Source: Rugamonas sp045984285 (GTDB taxonomy: Bacteria > Pseudomonadota > Gammaproteobacteria > Burkholderiales > Burkholderiaceae_D). From it: a DNA stretch of 64,000 nucleotides. Shown piece after piece: positions 43,056 through 51,369 of the stretch (positions within the stretch are counted from its first letter, which is position 1; every line of letters starts with the position of its first letter). A model generated the notes under the pieces. The model was not told the DNA's origin. It made no database searches and worked only from the letters and a program-made list of their open reading frames with translations. The position numbers and the translations under genes were made by a program. The DNA lies in NCBI RefSeq assembly GCF_045984285.3, contig NZ_JBJQIK030000003.1:62001-126000 (forward strand). The letters run 5' to 3'.

Positions 43056-43999
43056 AGCGCGGCCAGCGCGCCCCATACCTGCTTCATGCCGAAGCGCAGG
43101 TCGGCGTCGTCTTCCGATAAGGCAGCCCTGATGCCGCAGCCGCTGTCGCTGCTGCGGCGCTGTATCGCCTGCGGCAGGCCGCGTCCGGCGGCGTCGCGCA
43201 GGCAGTGGATGTCCAGCAGGCCGCTGGCGGTGTCGCGGTGCGCGATCACGCCCATCTCGCCGTTCTCCAGCTGCACCAGGCAGCCGGGCGGATAGGGGCC
43301 CAGCACCTGGCGGAAGGTGGCTGCCAGCAGGTGGTCGCTGTCGGCCGCCGTATCGCTGGACAGCCTGTCCAGCGCAGCATCCGGCAGCAGCGAGCAGCGG
43401 TAATTGCGCGCTGAAACGCGGGCGCAATAGCGGTCCGCAAGACTCAGCAGGCGCGCATTCTGTGTGATCTCCTCCAGCTTCCTGCCTTCGGGGTAGCCGC
43501 TGCCGTCGCCGTTCTCATGGTGCTGCAGCACGCAGGAAATCCATTCCTCGTCCGTCACGCCGGCGCTTTTCAGCAGCTCGGCGCTGCTTTCGGGATGGCG
43601 CCGCACAATGGCCATCTCGTGCGGCTCCAGCGCGCCAGGCTTGCGCTGGAAGCTGTCATGTTCGCGCAGCATGCCCACGTTCATGGTCAGCGCCGCCGCC
43701 GCCAGCGAGTGGATCTCGCCTTCGGGCTTGCGCATGGCGCGCGCCACCAGCAGCACCACGATGGCGGTCTCGATACAGTGCCGCACCGCGTAGGTGCCGG
43801 CAATCTGGTTCAGGAAGATGCAGGCCAGCGCCACGTCCGGGTCAAGTTCCACGGCACGCTGCAGGTCGCGCACGATGGCGCGCATGTCGATATCGGCGTT
43901 CTGCTCATTGCGCATTTGGGCCAGCAGCTTCTCCAGCCGCCGGTTGATCTCGTTCAGCGCATGCAGAACCGATGGATGGGGTTCATTCAGGCTGTTCAC
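43052..43999 (-). CDS. HD-GYP-type protein with degenerate HD motif
   Basis: A 315-residue protein. GTG start at 43999 preceded by TAGGAG. The HD-GYP domain (about 65-210) keeps HHENGDGSGYP at 160-170 and His135, but where active enzymes carry the HD(I)GK metal ligands it reads LTMNVGM (104-110). Active HD-GYP enzymes cleave c-di-GMP; loss of the HD pair suggests impaired catalysis and perhaps a binding or regulatory role. The C-terminal part (LGPYPPGCLVQLENGEMGVI) is the DUF3391-like tail seen in relatives. It is convergent with mshN and 8 bases after the aminotransferase gene, probably in one transcript with it. Confidence 0.85.
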   Translation of the reverse strand: MNSLNEPHPSVLHALNEINRRLEKLLAQMRNEQNADIDMRAIVRDLQRAVELDPDVALACIFLNQIAGTYAVRHCIETAIVVLLVARAMRKPEGEIHSLAAAALTMNVGMLREHDSFQRKPGALEPHEMAIVRRHPESSAELLKSAGVTDEEWISCVLQHHENGDGSGYPEGRKLEEITQNARLLSLADRYCARVSARNYRCSLLPDAALDRLSSDTAADSDHLLAATFRQVLGPYPPGCLVQLENGEMGVIAHRDTASGLLDIHCLRDAAGRGLPQAIQRRSSDSGCGIRAALSEDDADLRFGMKQVWGALAAL

Positions 44000-44007
44000 G
44001 TTTGCTC

Positions 44008-45186
44008 CTAAACCCTGGACAGGCGCTCCAGGGCAAGCGCCAATGTCTCGTCCTTCTTCGCAAAGCAGAATCGCACGATGCCGGATTCGCGCGGCTGGCG
44101 GTAGAAGGGCGATACGGGAATTGCGGCGACCTTGATCTCGGTGGTCAGCCACTCCGCGAACTCCGGTTCCGGCATGGACGAAATCGCGCCGTAGCGCACG
44201 CATTGGAAATAGGTGCCATCGGCCGGCAGCAGCTCGAAGCGGCTGTTGCGCAGGCCGTCGCGGAACAGGTCGCGCTTGCGCTGGTAGAAGGCCGGCAGTT
44301 CGATGTAAGGCTGGGCATCCTGCATGTAGTCCGCAATCCCGGCCTGCATTGGGGTGTTCACGCTGAACACATTGTATTGATGGACCTTGCGGAACTCCTG
44401 CATCAGCGGCGCGGGAGCGGCCACATAGCCTACCTTCCAGCCGGTGACGTGATAGGTCTTGCCGAAGCTCGATACCACGAAGCTGCGCGCCGCCAGCGCG
44501 GGGTAGCGGCTCATGGACTCGTGGCGCTGACCGTCATAAACCATGTGTTCGTACACTTCATCCGACAGGATGAGGATCTGCGTGCCGCGCACGATATCGG
44601 CCAGCTTGCGCATATCGTCCGCGCGCAGCACGGTGCTGGTTGGGTTGTGCGGCGTGTTGATGACGATCAGGCGGGTGCGCGCCGAGACGGCCGCTGCCAG
44701 CTTGTCCCATGGCAGGCGAAATCCCTGTTCGCCCAGTTCCATCTGCACCAGCACGGGCACGCCGCCGCACAGCTCCACGGCCGGCAGGTAGCTGTCGTAG
44801 GCCGGTTCGATGATGATGACCTCATCGCCCGGATGCACCGAGCACAGGATGGCGCCGGTCAGCGCTTCCGTGGCGCCCGCGGTCACGGTAATTTCGGCGT
44901 CCGCATCGTAGGCATGGCCGTAGACTGCGCGGATCTTGCCGGCGATGGCCGCGCGCAGCTGCGGCAGTCCGGTCATCGGCGCGTACTGGTTGAGGCCAGC
45001 GCGCATCGCATCGCTGACTGCGTCGGTCAGCTTCGGTTCGCAGGCAAAGTCCGGGAAGCCCTGGCCAAGATTGACCGCGCCATGCTGCATGGCGAGCTGG
45101 GACATGCGGGTAAAAACGGTAGTGCCAACGGCGGGCAGGCGGCTGGCAAGGGCAGGGGTGGCGGGTGGAATATGCGGGCTGTTCAT
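44008..45186 (-). CDS. PLP-dependent aminotransferase class I/II (methionine/kynurenine type)
   Basis: A 392-residue fold-type I aminotransferase. The PLP-binding lysine is in SSFGKTYHVTGWKVGY (about 235-250). The NxPHNPT signature (NTPHNPTSTV), the D of ILSDEVYEHMVY and the C-terminal Arg in SGIVRFCFAKK are all present. NLGQGFPDF at the N-terminus and CGGVPVL place it with YbdL/KAT-like methionine or aromatic amino-acid transaminases. The reaction moves an amino group from Met or an aromatic amino acid to a 2-oxo acid. The exact substrate is not deducible. Confidence 0.9.
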   Translation of the reverse strand: MNSPHIPPATPALASRLPAVGTTVFTRMSQLAMQHGAVNLGQGFPDFACEPKLTDAVSDAMRAGLNQYAPMTGLPQLRAAIAGKIRAVYGHAYDADAEITVTAGATEALTGAILCSVHPGDEVIIIEPAYDSYLPAVELCGGVPVLVQMELGEQGFRLPWDKLAAAVSARTRLIVINTPHNPTSTVLRADDMRKLADIVRGTQILILSDEVYEHMVYDGQRHESMSRYPALAARSFVVSSFGKTYHVTGWKVGYVAAPAPLMQEFRKVHQYNVFSVNTPMQAGIADYMQDAQPYIELPAFYQRKRDLFRDGLRNSRFELLPADGTYFQCVRYGAISSMPEPEFAEWLTTEIKVAAIPVSPFYRQPRESGIVRFCFAKKDETLALALERLSRV

Positions 45187-45210
45187 GGCCCCATTCTAGC
45201 GCGCAATGTC

Positions 45211-45648
45211 TTAGTCTTCCAGACTCCACTTTTCGGGGGTGATAACGCGAAACATCCCTTCGCGCGCGAGGCGTTTGGCCAGCTTCAGCAGGGCCTTGTC
45301 CTTGGTAATCAGCGTATGCGCCTGGGCATCGCGCGCCAGCTCCAGGAATTTCTGGTCGTCCTTGTCGGTGCACACCGGCAGCCGCACGCCGGATTCGGGC
45401 GGCGCCACCACCTTGATCAGGGCATCGAAGCGCGCCGCGGCCTGCGGGCGCGTGCTCTCGTCCAGCGGCAGGTGGGAATAATGCAGCACGATATTGTATT
45501 CGTCGCGGCAGTCGGCCCGCGTTATCGCCTCCACGGCGCCGGATTCCATGGCGGCCAGCAGCCCGGCCCAGCGCGGATCGTGGAACACGAACAGGTCGAG
45601 GCAGACATTGGTGTCGATGACGATGCGTTTCGGTGGAACGGGTATCAT
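45211..45648 (-). CDS. PIN-domain protein (toxin-like, COG1569 type)
   Basis: A 145-residue protein. PIN nuclease acidic residues are visible: Asp in IVIDTNVCLD, Glu in DCRDEYNIVL, Asp pair in CTDKDDQKFLEL and Asp in LITKDKALL. PIN proteins cut RNA, often as VapC-type toxins. No antitoxin-sized gene is adjacent on either side: downstream, only 24 bases separate it from the aminotransferase start, and upstream is the divergent yaaA 37 bases away. It may be a solitary PIN nuclease. I start at the ATG at 45648; a longer frame overlaps yaaA. Confidence 0.82.
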   Translation of the reverse strand: MIPVPPKRIVIDTNVCLDLFVFHDPRWAGLLAAMESGAVEAITRADCRDEYNIVLHYSHLPLDESTRPQAAARFDALIKVVAPPESGVRLPVCTDKDDQKFLELARDAQAHTLITKDKALLKLAKRLAREGMFRVITPEKWSLED

Positions 45649-45685
45649 GTCGGAAATTCTTGTTCTGAAGTATGTTTTAAATCTT

Positions 45686-46456
45686 ATGCTGATAGTGCTT
45701 TCGCCCGCCAAAAGTCTCGACCTCGATACACCGCCCACCACCAAGCTGCATACCGATCCCGCTTTTCTCGACCGTTCCGCCGAGCTGATCGAGCGCCTGC
45801 GCGCCTTTTCGCCCGCCGAGCTGGGCGAGCTGATGGACCTGTCCGACGCCTTGTCCACGCTGAACGTGGCGCGCTACGCCTCGTGGACCAAAGACCTGAG
45901 CGAAGCGCGCCAGGCGGTCATGACCTTTAATGGCGACGTCTACGACGGCCTGCATGCGCGCAGCCTCACGCCGAAGCAGCTCGGCTATGCGCAGTCGAAT
46001 ATCCGCATCCTGTCCGGCCTGTACGGCATGCTGCGACCGCTGGACCGCATCCATGCGCACCGCCTGGAAATGGGCACCCGGCTCGACACGCGGCATGGCA
46101 AGGACTTGTACAGCTTCTGGGGCGATACGATTACCGAGGCGCTGAACGAGGAAGTGGAGCGCACGGGCGCGCCGGCGCTGGTCAACCTGGCATCGGAAGA
46201 GTATTTCAAATCCGTGCGTCCGGCCAAGCTGAAGGTGCCGGTGATCACCCCGGTGTTCGAGGACTACAAGAACGGCAAATACAAGATCATTTCCTTCTAC
46301 GCCAAGCGGGCGCGCGGCATGCTGGCGCGCTACGCGGCGGTGAAGGGCATTACCGATCCGGAGCAGCTCAAGAAATTCAAGGTGGACGGCTACGCCTTCG
46401 TCAAGAAGGAATCAGATGCGTCCACCTGGCTGTTCCGCCGCAAAGTGGCGGAATAA
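45686..46456 (+). CDS. yaaA: YaaA family peroxide-stress protein
   Basis: A 256-residue protein with the family opening MLIVLSPAKSLDLDTPPTTK and the motifs ARYASWTKDLSEARQAVMTF, YGMLRPLD, FWGDTITEAL, VNLASEEYFKSV and GYAF near the end. In E. coli YaaA limits free iron damage under hydrogen peroxide, and the fold binds DNA. Length equals the family norm. The ATG at 45686 matches the family start. It ends 2 bases from the convergent bamD gene. Confidence 0.93.
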   Translation: MLIVLSPAKSLDLDTPPTTKLHTDPAFLDRSAELIERLRAFSPAELGELMDLSDALSTLNVARYASWTKDLSEARQAVMTFNGDVYDGLHARSLTPKQLGYAQSNIRILSGLYGMLRPLDRIHAHRLEMGTRLDTRHGKDLYSFWGDTITEALNEEVERTGAPALVNLASEEYFKSVRPAKLKVPVITPVFEDYKNGKYKIISFYAKRARGMLARYAAVKGITDPEQLKKFKVDGYAFVKKESDASTWLFRRKVAE

Positions 46457-46458
46457 GC

Positions 46459-47265
46459 TTAGCCCCAGAACTTCCACCAGCGGCGTTCCTGCTTCGGAGC
46501 GCCATCTTCCAGGAAGCGGCTGTTGGGGAAGTTTTGCTTGAATACGCGCATCGCGTCGTCGCGCAGCACCGTGTTGCCCAGCTTGTCGTAGCTGCGGATC
46601 ATGATGAACAGCGCTTCCTCGATGGACGGCGAGTCGCGGTAGTCGCGCACGGCGCCCATGGCGCGGTTGGCCGCCGCCAGATAGGCGCCGCGGCGGTAGT
46701 AGTAGCGCGCCACGTACACTTCATAGGTCGCCATCGCATTGATCAGGTACTTCATGCGGTCGATGGCGTCCGGCGCGTACTTGCTGTTCGGGTACTTGTC
46801 GACCAGGGCCTTGAAGGCGGTGAAGGCCTCGCGGGTGGCTTTCGGGTCGCGCTCGGCCGGATCCTGTTCGTAGATGAAGTTCAGCAGGCCAACGTTGTCG
46901 TTGAAGTTCACCAGGCCGCGCAGGTAGTACATATAGTCCACGTTCGGGTGGTTCGGGTGCAGCTTGATGAAGCGCTCCACCGCTGCCAGCGCCTGGGCCT
47001 GGTCCTGCGACTTGTAGTAGGCGTAGGCAATGTCCATCTGCGCCTGCTGGGCGTAGATGCCGAAGGGATAGCTCGCTTCAAGCCGTTCGAACAGCTGGAT
47101 CGAGCGTTCGTAGTTCGAGCTTTCCAGCTCGGACTTGGCCTCCGAGTATAATTTCGTTGCGGACCAGCCTTTGGTCTCGTCGTATTTGTCTGAAGAGAAT
47201 AAACCACAACCGGACAAACTGAGCAGTACGACAGTTGCTGCGACTACCGATAATTTTTTTTGCAT
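46459..47265 (-). CDS. bamD: Outer-membrane assembly lipoprotein BamD
   Basis: A 268-residue lipoprotein with lipobox LSGC in MQKKLSVVAATVVLLSLSGC. TPR repeats fill the rest (AKSELESSNYERSIQLFERL; AYYKSQDQAQALAAVERFIK; NRAMGAVRDYRDSPSIEEAL). BamD is the essential lipoprotein that joins BamA and delivers beta-barrel proteins. I use the ATG at 47265; a TTG at 47292 would place nine residues before the signal. It is divergent from rluD, the standard arrangement in beta- and gammaproteobacteria. Confidence 0.94.
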   Translation of the reverse strand: MQKKLSVVAATVVLLSLSGCGLFSSDKYDETKGWSATKLYSEAKSELESSNYERSIQLFERLEASYPFGIYAQQAQMDIAYAYYKSQDQAQALAAVERFIKLHPNHPNVDYMYYLRGLVNFNDNVGLLNFIYEQDPAERDPKATREAFTAFKALVDKYPNSKYAPDAIDRMKYLINAMATYEVYVARYYYRRGAYLAAANRAMGAVRDYRDSPSIEEALFIMIRSYDKLGNTVLRDDAMRVFKQNFPNSRFLEDGAPKQERRWWKFWG

Positions 47266-47309
47266 GTTATTTGCAAGAAGACGTTTAACCAAAATACTAC
47301 AACAGGCTG

Positions 47310-47315
47310 ATTATA
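47310..47315 (-). promoter_or_regulatory. bamD promoter -10
   Basis: TATAAT on the minus strand about 45 bases before the bamD ATG, with TSS expected near 47303. The -35 region is poor. The 65-base bamD-rluD spacer must also hold the rluD promoter. Confidence 0.45.
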
Positions 47316-47330
47316 GCCGATGGAAATGCC

Positions 47331-48425
47331 GTGATATTGAAACCTGAACCGAATTCGCAAGAAGAAGCCCCGGATACCGATTTTGACGCAGATTTTGAGG
47401 GCGAAGACCTTGCGACCGAATCGGGCGACCCGCTGGCCCCCATCGCGCTGGAACTGACGCCCGAAGTCTGCGGCGAGCGCCTGGATAAAGTGGTAGCCCG
47501 CCTGGTGCCGCAGTTCTCGCGCGGCCGCCTGCAGAGCTGGATCGAGGATGGTTTCGTCACCGTGGACGGCAAGCCCGCCAAGGTGCGCGCCACCGTGTAT
47601 GGCGACGAAAAGATCGTGGTGCTGCCGCAGGCCGCCCCGGAAGACGTGGCCTTCACCCCCGAGCCCATGGACCTCGATATCGTGTTCGAGGACGCCCACC
47701 TCATCGTGATCAACAAGCCGGCCGGCCTGGTGGTCCATCCGGGCGCCGGCAACTGGTCGGGCACCCTGCTGAACGGCCTGCTGCACCATTGCCCCCAGCT
47801 GGGCGGGGTGCCGCGCGCCGGCATCGTGCACCGCCTGGACAAGGACACCAGCGGCCTGATGGTCATCGGCAAGGACCTGGCCACCCAGACCGACCTGGTG
47901 CGCCAGCTGCAGGCGCGCACCGTCAAGCGCGAATACTGGTGCCTGGTATGGGGCACGCCGCGCCTGTTCGGCACCATCGACGCCGCCATGGGCCGCCACC
48001 CGAAAGACCGCGTCAAGATGGCCGTCACCAGCGCCATGGGCTCCAAGCCCGCGATTACGCATTACCGCCGCCTGGCCGAAGGCCACCTGGGCGAACGCCG
48101 CCCGGTCAGCCTGGTGCAGTGCCGTCTCGAAACCGGCCGCACCCACCAGATCCGCGTGCATATGGCGCACCTGGGCTTCTCGCTGGTGGGCGACTATGTG
48201 TACGGCAAGCAGCACCTGACCGAAGTGTTCCCGCGCCAGGCCCTGCAGGCCCGCCGCCTGGGCCTGGTGCATCCGGCCACCGGCGAGCAGTGCGAATGGA
48301 CGGTGCCGCTGGCCGAGGACTTCAAGGCCCTGCTGGACGAAGCGGGCATCGAGGAGCCGGACGAGAACGCGTTGCAGGACGAATACGGCGACGACGATGA
48401 CGGCCACTACGACGACGAGGAGTGA
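47331..48425 (+). CDS. rluD: Ribosomal large-subunit pseudouridine synthase RluD
   Basis: A 364-residue RNA-modifying enzyme that makes pseudouridines in helix 69 of 23S rRNA. S4 domain at about 35-95 (ERLDKVVARLVPQFSRGRLQ); catalytic Asp in GIVHRLDKDTSGLMVIGK (about 164-181); a later NKPAGLVVHPG and RTHQIRVHMAHLG. A poly-acidic tail (DEYGDDDDGHYDDEE) is longer than in E. coli. GTG start at 47331; the first 30 residues are also acidic. The TGA overlaps the ATG of the next gene (TGATG), giving coupling with pgeF as in many proteobacteria. Confidence 0.94.
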   Translation: MILKPEPNSQEEAPDTDFDADFEGEDLATESGDPLAPIALELTPEVCGERLDKVVARLVPQFSRGRLQSWIEDGFVTVDGKPAKVRATVYGDEKIVVLPQAAPEDVAFTPEPMDLDIVFEDAHLIVINKPAGLVVHPGAGNWSGTLLNGLLHHCPQLGGVPRAGIVHRLDKDTSGLMVIGKDLATQTDLVRQLQARTVKREYWCLVWGTPRLFGTIDAAMGRHPKDRVKMAVTSAMGSKPAITHYRRLAEGHLGERRPVSLVQCRLETGRTHQIRVHMAHLGFSLVGDYVYGKQHLTEVFPRQALQARRLGLVHPATGEQCEWTVPLAEDFKALLDEAGIEEPDENALQDEYGDDDDGHYDDEE

Positions 48426-49207
48426 TGCGCGGCGCTCCTCAATGGCTGGTTCCGGACTGGCCCGACGCCCCGGATAACGTGGCGGTGCTGTGCACCACGC
48501 GGCGCGGCGGCGTGAGCCCGGCGCCGTACGGCGACGGGCAGGGCGGCGGCGGCCTGAACCTGGGCACCCATGTGGGCGATGCCCCGAAATGCGTGGAGCG
48601 TAACCGCGACATCCTGCGTGCCGAGCTGCCTTGCGAGCCAGCCTGGCTGTCCCAGGTGCACGGCATAGGCGTGGTGGATGCCGACGCAGTGGGACTGGAT
48701 GAACTGCCGGAGGCCGATGCCAGCTATGCGCGCCGCCACGGCACCGTGTGCGCCATCATGACCGCCGACTGCCTGCCCGTGCTGTTCACGGATACGGCAG
48801 GCAGCATCGTGGCCGGCGCCCATGCGGGCTGGCGCGGCCTCGCCAGCGGCGTGCTGGAGCAGACCGTGCGCTCCATGCGCGAGCAGGGCGCGGGCGAGAT
48901 CGTGGCCTGGATGGGCGCCGCCATCGGTCCCCTCAAGTTCGAGGTGAGCGAAGACGTGCGCCAGGCCTTCCTGGTGCGCGAACAGGGCGATGCGGCGCTG
49001 CTCGAAGCGGCGTTCCGGCCGGTGGCGGGCAGCAATGGCAAATACCTGGCCGATATCTATGCGCTGGCCAGTGCCGCGCTGCGCCGGGTGGGCGTGACAA
49101 GGGTGAGCGGCGGCGAATACTGCACGGTATCGAACTCCGGCCGTTTCTACTCCTACCGCCGCGACGGCGTAACGGGGCGGCAGGCCAGCCTGATCTGGCT
49201 CAAATGA
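48425..49207 (+). CDS. pgeF: Peptidoglycan editing factor PgeF (YfiH/laccase-domain family)
   Basis: A 260-residue protein. Zinc-binding and active-site motifs are present: WLSQVHGIGV, MTADCLPVLFTD and GAHAGWRGLASGVLE, plus YSYRRDGVTGRQASLIWL at the end. Family members act as purine nucleoside phosphorylases/adenosine deaminases and in E. coli prevent misincorporation of residues into peptidoglycan. The start is taken at the ATG at 48425 overlapping the rluD stop. It ends back to back with the convergent small membrane protein (TGATCA spans both stops). Confidence 0.92.
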   Translation: MRGAPQWLVPDWPDAPDNVAVLCTTRRGGVSPAPYGDGQGGGGLNLGTHVGDAPKCVERNRDILRAELPCEPAWLSQVHGIGVVDADAVGLDELPEADASYARRHGTVCAIMTADCLPVLFTDTAGSIVAGAHAGWRGLASGVLEQTVRSMREQGAGEIVAWMGAAIGPLKFEVSEDVRQAFLVREQGDAALLEAAFRPVAGSNGKYLADIYALASAALRRVGVTRVSGGEYCTVSNSGRFYSYRRDGVTGRQASLIWLK

Positions 49208-49405
49208 TCATTGATCTTTCCGGCGGGCCGCTTCGGCGGCGGCTTCGCGGCGGCGTTTGCGTCGCTTCCCGCCCGTTAAGTAGAATAGAATCCCCAGCGG
49301 TACAACGCAGTAGAGCAGAAAAGTCATGATGCCGGCCACCACCGTCGGTTCGGTGAGGGCCATCAGCAGCACGACGTAAATCCAGGCAACAGCAACGATC
49401 AGCAT
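49208..49405 (-). CDS. Small two-helix membrane protein
   Basis: A 65-residue protein with two hydrophobic segments (about 2-18 and 23-43) followed by a strongly basic tail (GGKRRKRRREAAAEAARRKD). No family recognised. Similar short proteins lie next to phaC or pgeF in related genomes as I recall, always hypothetical. The basic tail is expected to face the cytoplasm. Divergent from phaC with 32 bases between. Confidence 0.6.
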   Translation of the reverse strand: MLIVAVAWIYVVLLMALTEPTVVAGIMTFLLYCVVPLGILFYLTGGKRRKRRREAAAEAARRKDQ

Positions 49406-49437
49406 AAGTGCAGTTTCAGTGAAAGCGAATTGAACAG

Positions 49438-51171
49438 ATGAACTTCAACACGAATATGCCCGACCCGCAAGCCATTGCCAATGCGTGGATGTCGCAGATG
49501 GGCGATCCGAACCAATGGCAGTCCTGGCTCAAGATGATGCCTGAGATGGACGCCATGCCCGGCGCGGCCCTGCTGAAGGAGGCCGGCGCCACCATCCGCC
49601 CCGAGGTGCTGGAACGCCTCAAGAACGATTACCTGGCCGAATTCGGCGCCCTGTGGCAGGGTTTCATGTCCGGCAAGGCGCCCGAAATCAGGGACCGCCG
49701 CTTCAGTTCGGAAGCCTGGCAGGGCAACCCTGTGTCGGCCTTCAATGCCGCCGCCTATCTGCTGAATGCGAAATTCATGTTGGCCATGGCCGATGCCGTG
49801 GACGCCGCACCGCACCAGAAACAGAAAATCCGCTTCACCGTGCAGCAGGTGGTGGACGCCATGTCGCCCGCCAATTTCCTCGCCACCAATCCGGAAGCGC
49901 AGCAAAAGCTGATCGAAACCAAGGGCGAGAGCCTGACCAAGGGCCTGGCCAATATGCTGGGCGATATGCAGAAGGGCCATATCTCGCTCTCAGATGAGAA
50001 GGCGTTCGAAGTCGGCCGCAACCTGGCTGTCACCGAAGGGCAGGTGGTCTACGAGAATCCGCTGTTCCAGCTGCTGCAGTACAAGCCGATGACGGAGACC
50101 GTGAAGCAGCGCCCGCTGCTCATCGTCCCGCCCTGCATCAACAAATTCTATATTCTCGACCTGCAGCCGGAGAACTCCCTGGTGCGCTATGCGGTGGAGC
50201 AGGGCAATACCGTGTTCCTCGTCTCCTGGCGCAATCCGGACCAGTCGCTGGCCAAAACCACCTGGGACGACTATGTGGATGAGGGCGTGGTCAATGCCAT
50301 CAACATCGTCAAGGCCATCACCAGGGAAGAAAAGCTGAACACGCTGGGCTTCTGCGTGGGCGGCACCTTGCTGTCCACGGCGCTGGCCGTGATGGCGGCG
50401 CGCGGCGAGCAGCCTGCCGCCAGCGTCACGCTGCTGACCACCTTCCTCGACTTCAGCGATACCGGCGTGCTGGACGTCTTCGTCGATGAGCCGCAGGTGC
50501 AGCTGCGCGAACAGGCGCTGGCCGCAGGCGGCCTGATGCCGGGCCGCGACCTGGCAAGTACTTTCTCCAGCCTGCGCCCGAACGACCTGGTCTGGAATTA
50601 TGTGCAATCGAACTACCTGAAGGGCAACGAACCGCCGCCTTTCGACCTGCTGTACTGGAATTCCGACTCCACCAACCTGCCGGGCCCCATGTTCTGCTGG
50701 TACCTGCGCAACACCTACCTGGAGAACAAGCTCAAGCATCCGGGCAAGCTCACCGTGGCGGGCGAGGCGGTGGACCTGTCGAAGATCGAGGCTCCCGCCT
50801 TCATCTACGGCTCGCGCGAAGACCATATCGTGCCCTGGATGTCGGCTTTCGCCTCGATGCAGATCCTGAACCCGAAAAAGCGCAAGGACAACCGCTTCGT
50901 GCTGGGCGCCTCCGGCCATATCGCAGGCGTCATCAATTCCCCGGCCAAGAACAAGCGCAGCTACTGGGTCAACGACGCAGCCGGGCAGAAGGACGCCGAA
51001 ACCTGGCTGGCGGGCGCGCAGGAGCATCCGGGCAGCTGGTGGCCGGAGTGGGCAGCCTTCCTGGCAGCCAATGGCGGCAAGGATGTGAAGGCGCGCAGCA
51101 AGCTGGGCAATACCAAATACAAGCCAATCGAAGCGGCGCCGGGGCGTTATGTAAAAGAAAAGGCCGAGTAA
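49438..51171 (+). CDS. phaC: Class I poly(3-hydroxyalkanoate) synthase PhaC
   Basis: A 577-residue enzyme that polymerises 3-hydroxyacyl-CoA into PHA granules. N-terminal domain to about 200; alpha/beta core with the lipase-like box GFCVGGTLL, nucleophile Cys306. Asp462 in EDHIVPW and His494 in GASGHIAGV complete the triad, in the order and spacing of class I synthases such as that of Cupriavidus necator. Also ENSLVRYAVEQGNTVFLVSW and NYLKGNEPPPFDLLYWNSDS, family hallmarks. No phaA/phaB lies in the window; phaR follows after a promoter and terminator. Confidence 0.95.
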   Translation: MNFNTNMPDPQAIANAWMSQMGDPNQWQSWLKMMPEMDAMPGAALLKEAGATIRPEVLERLKNDYLAEFGALWQGFMSGKAPEIRDRRFSSEAWQGNPVSAFNAAAYLLNAKFMLAMADAVDAAPHQKQKIRFTVQQVVDAMSPANFLATNPEAQQKLIETKGESLTKGLANMLGDMQKGHISLSDEKAFEVGRNLAVTEGQVVYENPLFQLLQYKPMTETVKQRPLLIVPPCINKFYILDLQPENSLVRYAVEQGNTVFLVSWRNPDQSLAKTTWDDYVDEGVVNAINIVKAITREEKLNTLGFCVGGTLLSTALAVMAARGEQPAASVTLLTTFLDFSDTGVLDVFVDEPQVQLREQALAAGGLMPGRDLASTFSSLRPNDLVWNYVQSNYLKGNEPPPFDLLYWNSDSTNLPGPMFCWYLRNTYLENKLKHPGKLTVAGEAVDLSKIEAPAFIYGSREDHIVPWMSAFASMQILNPKKRKDNRFVLGASGHIAGVINSPAKNKRSYWVNDAAGQKDAETWLAGAQEHPGSWWPEWAAFLAANGGKDVKARSKLGNTKYKPIEAAPGRYVKEKAE

Positions 51172-51273
51172 TTTGTGGCAATTATTACCAGATTGCCGCG
51201 CTGAATCGCTTTTTGCGTCGCAATAAACACGATATTCTTGTTTCCGGGCGCCCAAACCGAGTTTTTTTCACTC

Positions 51274-51279
51274 TATAAT
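51274..51279 (+). promoter_or_regulatory. Promoter -10 between phaC and phaR
   Basis: Perfect TATAAT, preceded by a T-rich stretch but no clear -35. It lies upstream of the terminator at 51300, so transcripts from it would either stop after about 40 nt or read on into phaR. Confidence 0.5.
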
Positions 51280-51299
51280 GGGCGCGCAGGCTTGTGAGA

Positions 51300-51324
51300 A
51301 GCGAACCTCAGTTCGCTTTTTTTT
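51300..51324 (+). terminator. Rho-independent terminator in phaR leader
   Basis: AGCGAAC (51300-51306), loop CTCA, GTTCGCT (51311-51317), then an unbroken T run to 51324. It could end phaC transcripts and also attenuate the promoter at 51274. Confidence 0.85.
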
Positions 51325-51369
51325 CGATTTCAACTTAGGTATGCGCTGCGGCGCAATAACGGATCTGTG

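Noticed and set aside
43972..45930. 652-codon plus-strand frame opposite the aminotransferase and PIN genes
   Set aside because: It spans two well-supported genes on the other strand and has no recognisable domain.
46459..47292. Longer bamD start at TTG 47292
   Set aside because: It would put nine extra residues before the lipoprotein signal; the ATG at 47265 gives a standard signal peptide.
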